A stretch of DNA of 64,000 nt, from NCBI GenBank assembly GCA_005502805.1, contig SCMY01000002.1, positions 496,001 through 560,000 of the forward strand, in the 5' to 3' direction. Origin of the DNA: Rhizobiales bacterium 2SD. Its GTDB lineage: Bacteria; Pseudomonadota; Alphaproteobacteria; Rhizobiales; Beijerinckiaceae. Shown in pieces: positions 61,786-64,000 of this stretch (position 1 is the stretch's first letter; every line of letters starts with the position of its first letter). Under the pieces are notes generated by a model, which did not search any database, was not told the DNA's origin, and saw nothing but the letters and a program-made list of their open reading frames with translations. A program made the translations under genes and the position numbers.

Positions 61786-62795
61786 GCCGCATGCTCGTCC
61801 TCACCGAAGCGGAACTGCGCCGCATCGTCGGGCTCGACCTGAGCGCCGTCGCCTGTGTCGAGGAGGCCTTCGCCGCGCTCGCCACCAAGCCCGTCGCCAT
61901 GCCCCCGATCCTGCGGCTCGACATTCCCGAGCACCGCGGCGAGGTCGATGTGAAGACCGCCTATGTGCCCGGCCTCGATGGCTTCGCGATCAAGGTCAGC
62001 CCCGGCTTCTTCGACAACCCCAAGCTTGGCCTGCCCAGCCTGAACGGGCTGATGATCCTGTTCAGCGCGCGCACCGGCCTCGTCGAGGCGCTGCTCCTCG
62101 ACAACGGCTACCTCACCGATGTCAGGACGGCCGCGGCAGGAGCCGTCGCGGCGCGCCATCTATCCCGGCCGGATGCCGCGGTCGCCACCATCTTCGGCGC
62201 CGGCATGCAGGCGCGGCTCCAGCTCGAAGCCTTGGTGCTGGTGCGGCCGATCCGCGAGGCCCGGATCTGGGCCCGCGATGCGCAGAAGGCGACCGAGGCC
62301 GCGAGCGAGCTCTCCCGCAGGCTCGGGTTTCCAGTCGCTTCCGTCGCCGATCCGCAGGCTGCCATGCAAGGCGCCGACATTATCGTCACCACGACCCCGG
62401 CCGAGCGGCCGATCCTGATGGCGGACTGGCTCGAACCCGGCCAACACCTCACGGCCATGGGCTCCGACAGCGAGCACAAGAACGAGATCGACCCGGCCGT
62501 CTTCGCCCGCGCCACCTATGTCGCCGACCGCCTCAGCCAGACAACACGGCTCGGCGAGCTCGCTCATGCGATCCGAGCCGGTCTTGCCGGAGCAGATCAG
62601 ACCTTCGCCGAGCTCGGCGAGGTCATCGCTGGCAAGCGCCCCGGCCGAGTGAAAGCCGACGAGATCACCCTGGCGGACCTGACCGGCACCGGCGTGCAGG
62701 ACACCGCGATCGCCAATCTCGCCGCCGCCCGCGCCCGCACTGCCGGCGCCGGGCAGACCATCGACACCAAAGCCGAAGCGGGAGACGCCGCGTGA
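61782..62795 (+). CDS. eutC: ectoine utilisation protein EutC (ornithine cyclodeaminase family)
   Basis: 337 residues. The segment GFAIKVSPGFFDNPKLGLPS, the TDVRTAAAGAVAARHLS motif and NAD-binding TIFGAGMQARLQLE are family hallmarks. In hydroxyectoine breakdown it acts with EutB. Coupled by 4-bp overlaps to eutB and doeA. Confidence 0.92.
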   Translation: MSRMLVLTEAELRRIVGLDLSAVACVEEAFAALATKPVAMPPILRLDIPEHRGEVDVKTAYVPGLDGFAIKVSPGFFDNPKLGLPSLNGLMILFSARTGLVEALLLDNGYLTDVRTAAAGAVAARHLSRPDAAVATIFGAGMQARLQLEALVLVRPIREARIWARDAQKATEAASELSRRLGFPVASVADPQAAMQGADIIVTTTPAERPILMADWLEPGQHLTAMGSDSEHKNEIDPAVFARATYVADRLSQTTRLGELAHAIRAGLAGADQTFAELGEVIAGKRPGRVKADEITLADLTGTGVQDTAIANLAAARARTAGAGQTIDTKAEAGDAA

Positions 62796-63970
62796 CCGTG
62801 ACCCTGAACTTCACCCGCGAGGAATACGCCGAGCGCCTCGCCAAGACCCGCGCCGCCATGGAGCGGGCCGGCATCGAGCTGATGGTCGTCACCGACCCCT
62901 CGAACATGCATTGGCTCACCAGCTATGATGGCTGGTCGTTCTATGTCCATCAATGCGTGCTGGTGCCGCCGACCGGCGAGCCGATCTGGTATGGCCGCAA
63001 GCAGGATGCCAACGGCGCAAAGCGCACGGCCTATCTCGGCCACGACAACATCATCGGCTATCCCGACCACTATGTTCAGTCGACCGAGCGCCATCCGATG
63101 GATCTGCTCGCGAAGATCATCGCCGAGCGCGGCTGGGACAAGCTCTCGATCGCGGTCGAGATGGACAATTACTACTTCTCGGCGGCGGCCTTCGCCTCGC
63201 TGCAGAAGCATCTGCCGAATGCCCGTTTCAAGGATGCCGGCGGGCTGGTGAACTGGCAGCGCGCGGTCAAGAGCCAGACCGAGCTCGACTATATGCGCAA
63301 GGCCGGTCGCATCGTCGAACTGATGCACCAGCGCATCGTCGAGGTGGTCGAACCCGGCATGCGCAAATGCGACCTCGTCGCCGAGATCTACGATGCCGGC
63401 ATCCGCGGCACGGCCGAGTTCGGTGGCGACTACCCGGCGATCGTGCCGCTGCTGCCCTCGGGCGCCGATGCCTCCGCCCCGCATCTGACCTGGGACGACA
63501 AGCCATTGCGCCTCGGCGAAGGCACCTTCTTCGAGATCGCCGGCGCCTATCGGCGCTATCATTGCCCGCTCTCGCGCACCGTCTTCCTCGGCAAGCCGAC
63601 GCAGGCCTTTCTCGACGCCGAGAAGGCGACACTCGAAGGCATGGAGGCCGGGCTCGCCGCAGCCAAGCCCGGCAACACCTGCGAGGACATCGCCAACGCC
63701 TTCTTCGCCGTGCTGAAGAAGTACGGGATCATCAAGGACAACCGCACCGGCTATCCCATCGGCCTGTCCTATCCGCCCGATTGGGGCGAGCGCACCATGA
63801 GCCTGCGGCCCGGCGACCGGACCGAGCTCAGGCCCGGCATGACCTTCCATTTCATGACCGGCCTCTGGCTCGAGGACATGGGCCTCGAGATCACCGAAAG
63901 CATCGCGATCACTGAGACCGGCGTCGAATGCCTGTCGAACGTGCCGCGCCAGCTCTTCGTCAAGGGTTGA
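62792..63970 (+). CDS. doeA: ectoine hydrolase (M24/creatinase family)
   Basis: 392 residues. Creatinase N-terminal domain (about 1-160, starting FTREEYAERLAKTRAAME) and pita-bread C-terminal domain without the complete metal ligand set of aminopeptidase P, as expected for DoeA. It opens the ectoine ring to N-acetyl-diaminobutyrate. Its gene ends 4 bp before the next start. Confidence 0.92.
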   Translation: MTVTLNFTREEYAERLAKTRAAMERAGIELMVVTDPSNMHWLTSYDGWSFYVHQCVLVPPTGEPIWYGRKQDANGAKRTAYLGHDNIIGYPDHYVQSTERHPMDLLAKIIAERGWDKLSIAVEMDNYYFSAAAFASLQKHLPNARFKDAGGLVNWQRAVKSQTELDYMRKAGRIVELMHQRIVEVVEPGMRKCDLVAEIYDAGIRGTAEFGGDYPAIVPLLPSGADASAPHLTWDDKPLRLGEGTFFEIAGAYRRYHCPLSRTVFLGKPTQAFLDAEKATLEGMEAGLAAAKPGNTCEDIANAFFAVLKKYGIIKDNRTGYPIGLSYPPDWGERTMSLRPGDRTELRPGMTFHFMTGLWLEDMGLEITESIAITETGVECLSNVPRQLFVKG

Positions 63971-63974
63971 GGCG

Positions 63975-64000
63975 ATGCTGACCGCTTCGCCCCGCCCCTC
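63975..64000 (+). CDS. start of the next ectoine-locus gene (partial, off the right edge)
   Basis: ATG at 63975 with TTGAGGCG upstream opens MLTASPRP before the window ends. By position the expected product is N-acetyl-diaminobutyrate deacetylase DoeB, but eight codons cannot prove this. Confidence 0.4.

Noticed and set aside
1..64000. CRISPR arrays, tRNA/rRNA genes, prophage or insertion sequences
   Set aside because: No regularly spaced repeats, tRNA-like cloverleafs, transposase, integrase or phage structural genes were seen in either strand.

Overview
The window is high-GC DNA packed with short-spaced operons and many 4-bp ATGA start/stop overlaps. Gene content points to an alphaproteobacterium of the order Hyphomicrobiales. 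A Bosea-like organism is my guess from the gene mix (split pntAA/pntAB/pntB, aa3-oxidase subunit IV, many ABC/TRAP importers, ectoine catabolism); it is not proven here. No rRNA, tRNA, CRISPR array, phage or insertion sequence was seen.

Layout. 1-7.2 kb is housekeeping: a truncated alpha/beta hydrolase, a PilZ protein, the proton-translocating transhydrogenase operon headed by an aa3-oxidase subunit IV gene, a membrane protein, a UbiB/ABC1 kinase and an OsmC protein. 7.3-8.8 kb holds a phosphotransferase cut by an in-frame amber codon and an AbrB-type antitoxin/Doc toxin pair with a 33-bp near-palindromic operator. 8.9-13.8 kb is a polar amino-acid ABC importer translationally coupled to an argininosuccinate lyase homologue, with a divergent LysR regulator. 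13.9-15.7 kb carries rfbD and rfbA; 15.8-17.2 kb a D-lactate/glycolate-type FAD dehydrogenase.

17.3-27.8 kb looks like one catabolic regulon of unknown substrate. It has an IclR regulator, a beta-keto acid cleavage enzyme and a class III aminotransferase. Divergent from these are a CoA-transferase, an SMP-30 lactonase, a DapA-like lyase/deaminase and a three-gene HcnABC/hydroxyproline-dehydrogenase-type flavoenzyme, followed by a two-subunit intradiol dioxygenase. A 15-bp motif recurs at three promoters there. 27.9-34.5 kb is a copper-handling operon (lipoprotein, TolC-like channel, multicopper oxidase, cupredoxin, CusF-like chaperone) divergent from a two-component system.

34.5-50 kb is aromatic and sulfonate metabolism: an SsuD-like monooxygenase; a LysR regulator with benzoylformate decarboxylase, aldehyde dehydrogenase and a ketopantoate-reductase-like enzyme (a plausible D-mandelate to benzoate route); a TRAP transporter; and the homoprotocatechuate meta-cleavage genes hpaF-E-D-G-H under a MarR regulator, with TTAACATGTTAA-like sites at three promoters. 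50-52.6 kb holds a type II NADH dehydrogenase, DUF488 and DUF2945 proteins and a frameshifted small gene. 52.7-58.5 kb is a Ugp-like ABC importer operon that ends in a phosphodiesterase-like and an inositol-monophosphatase-like enzyme. 58.6-64 kb is the ectoine/hydroxyectoine utilisation locus (Lrp/AsnC, EnuR-type MocR, eutB, eutC, doeA and the start of a further gene).
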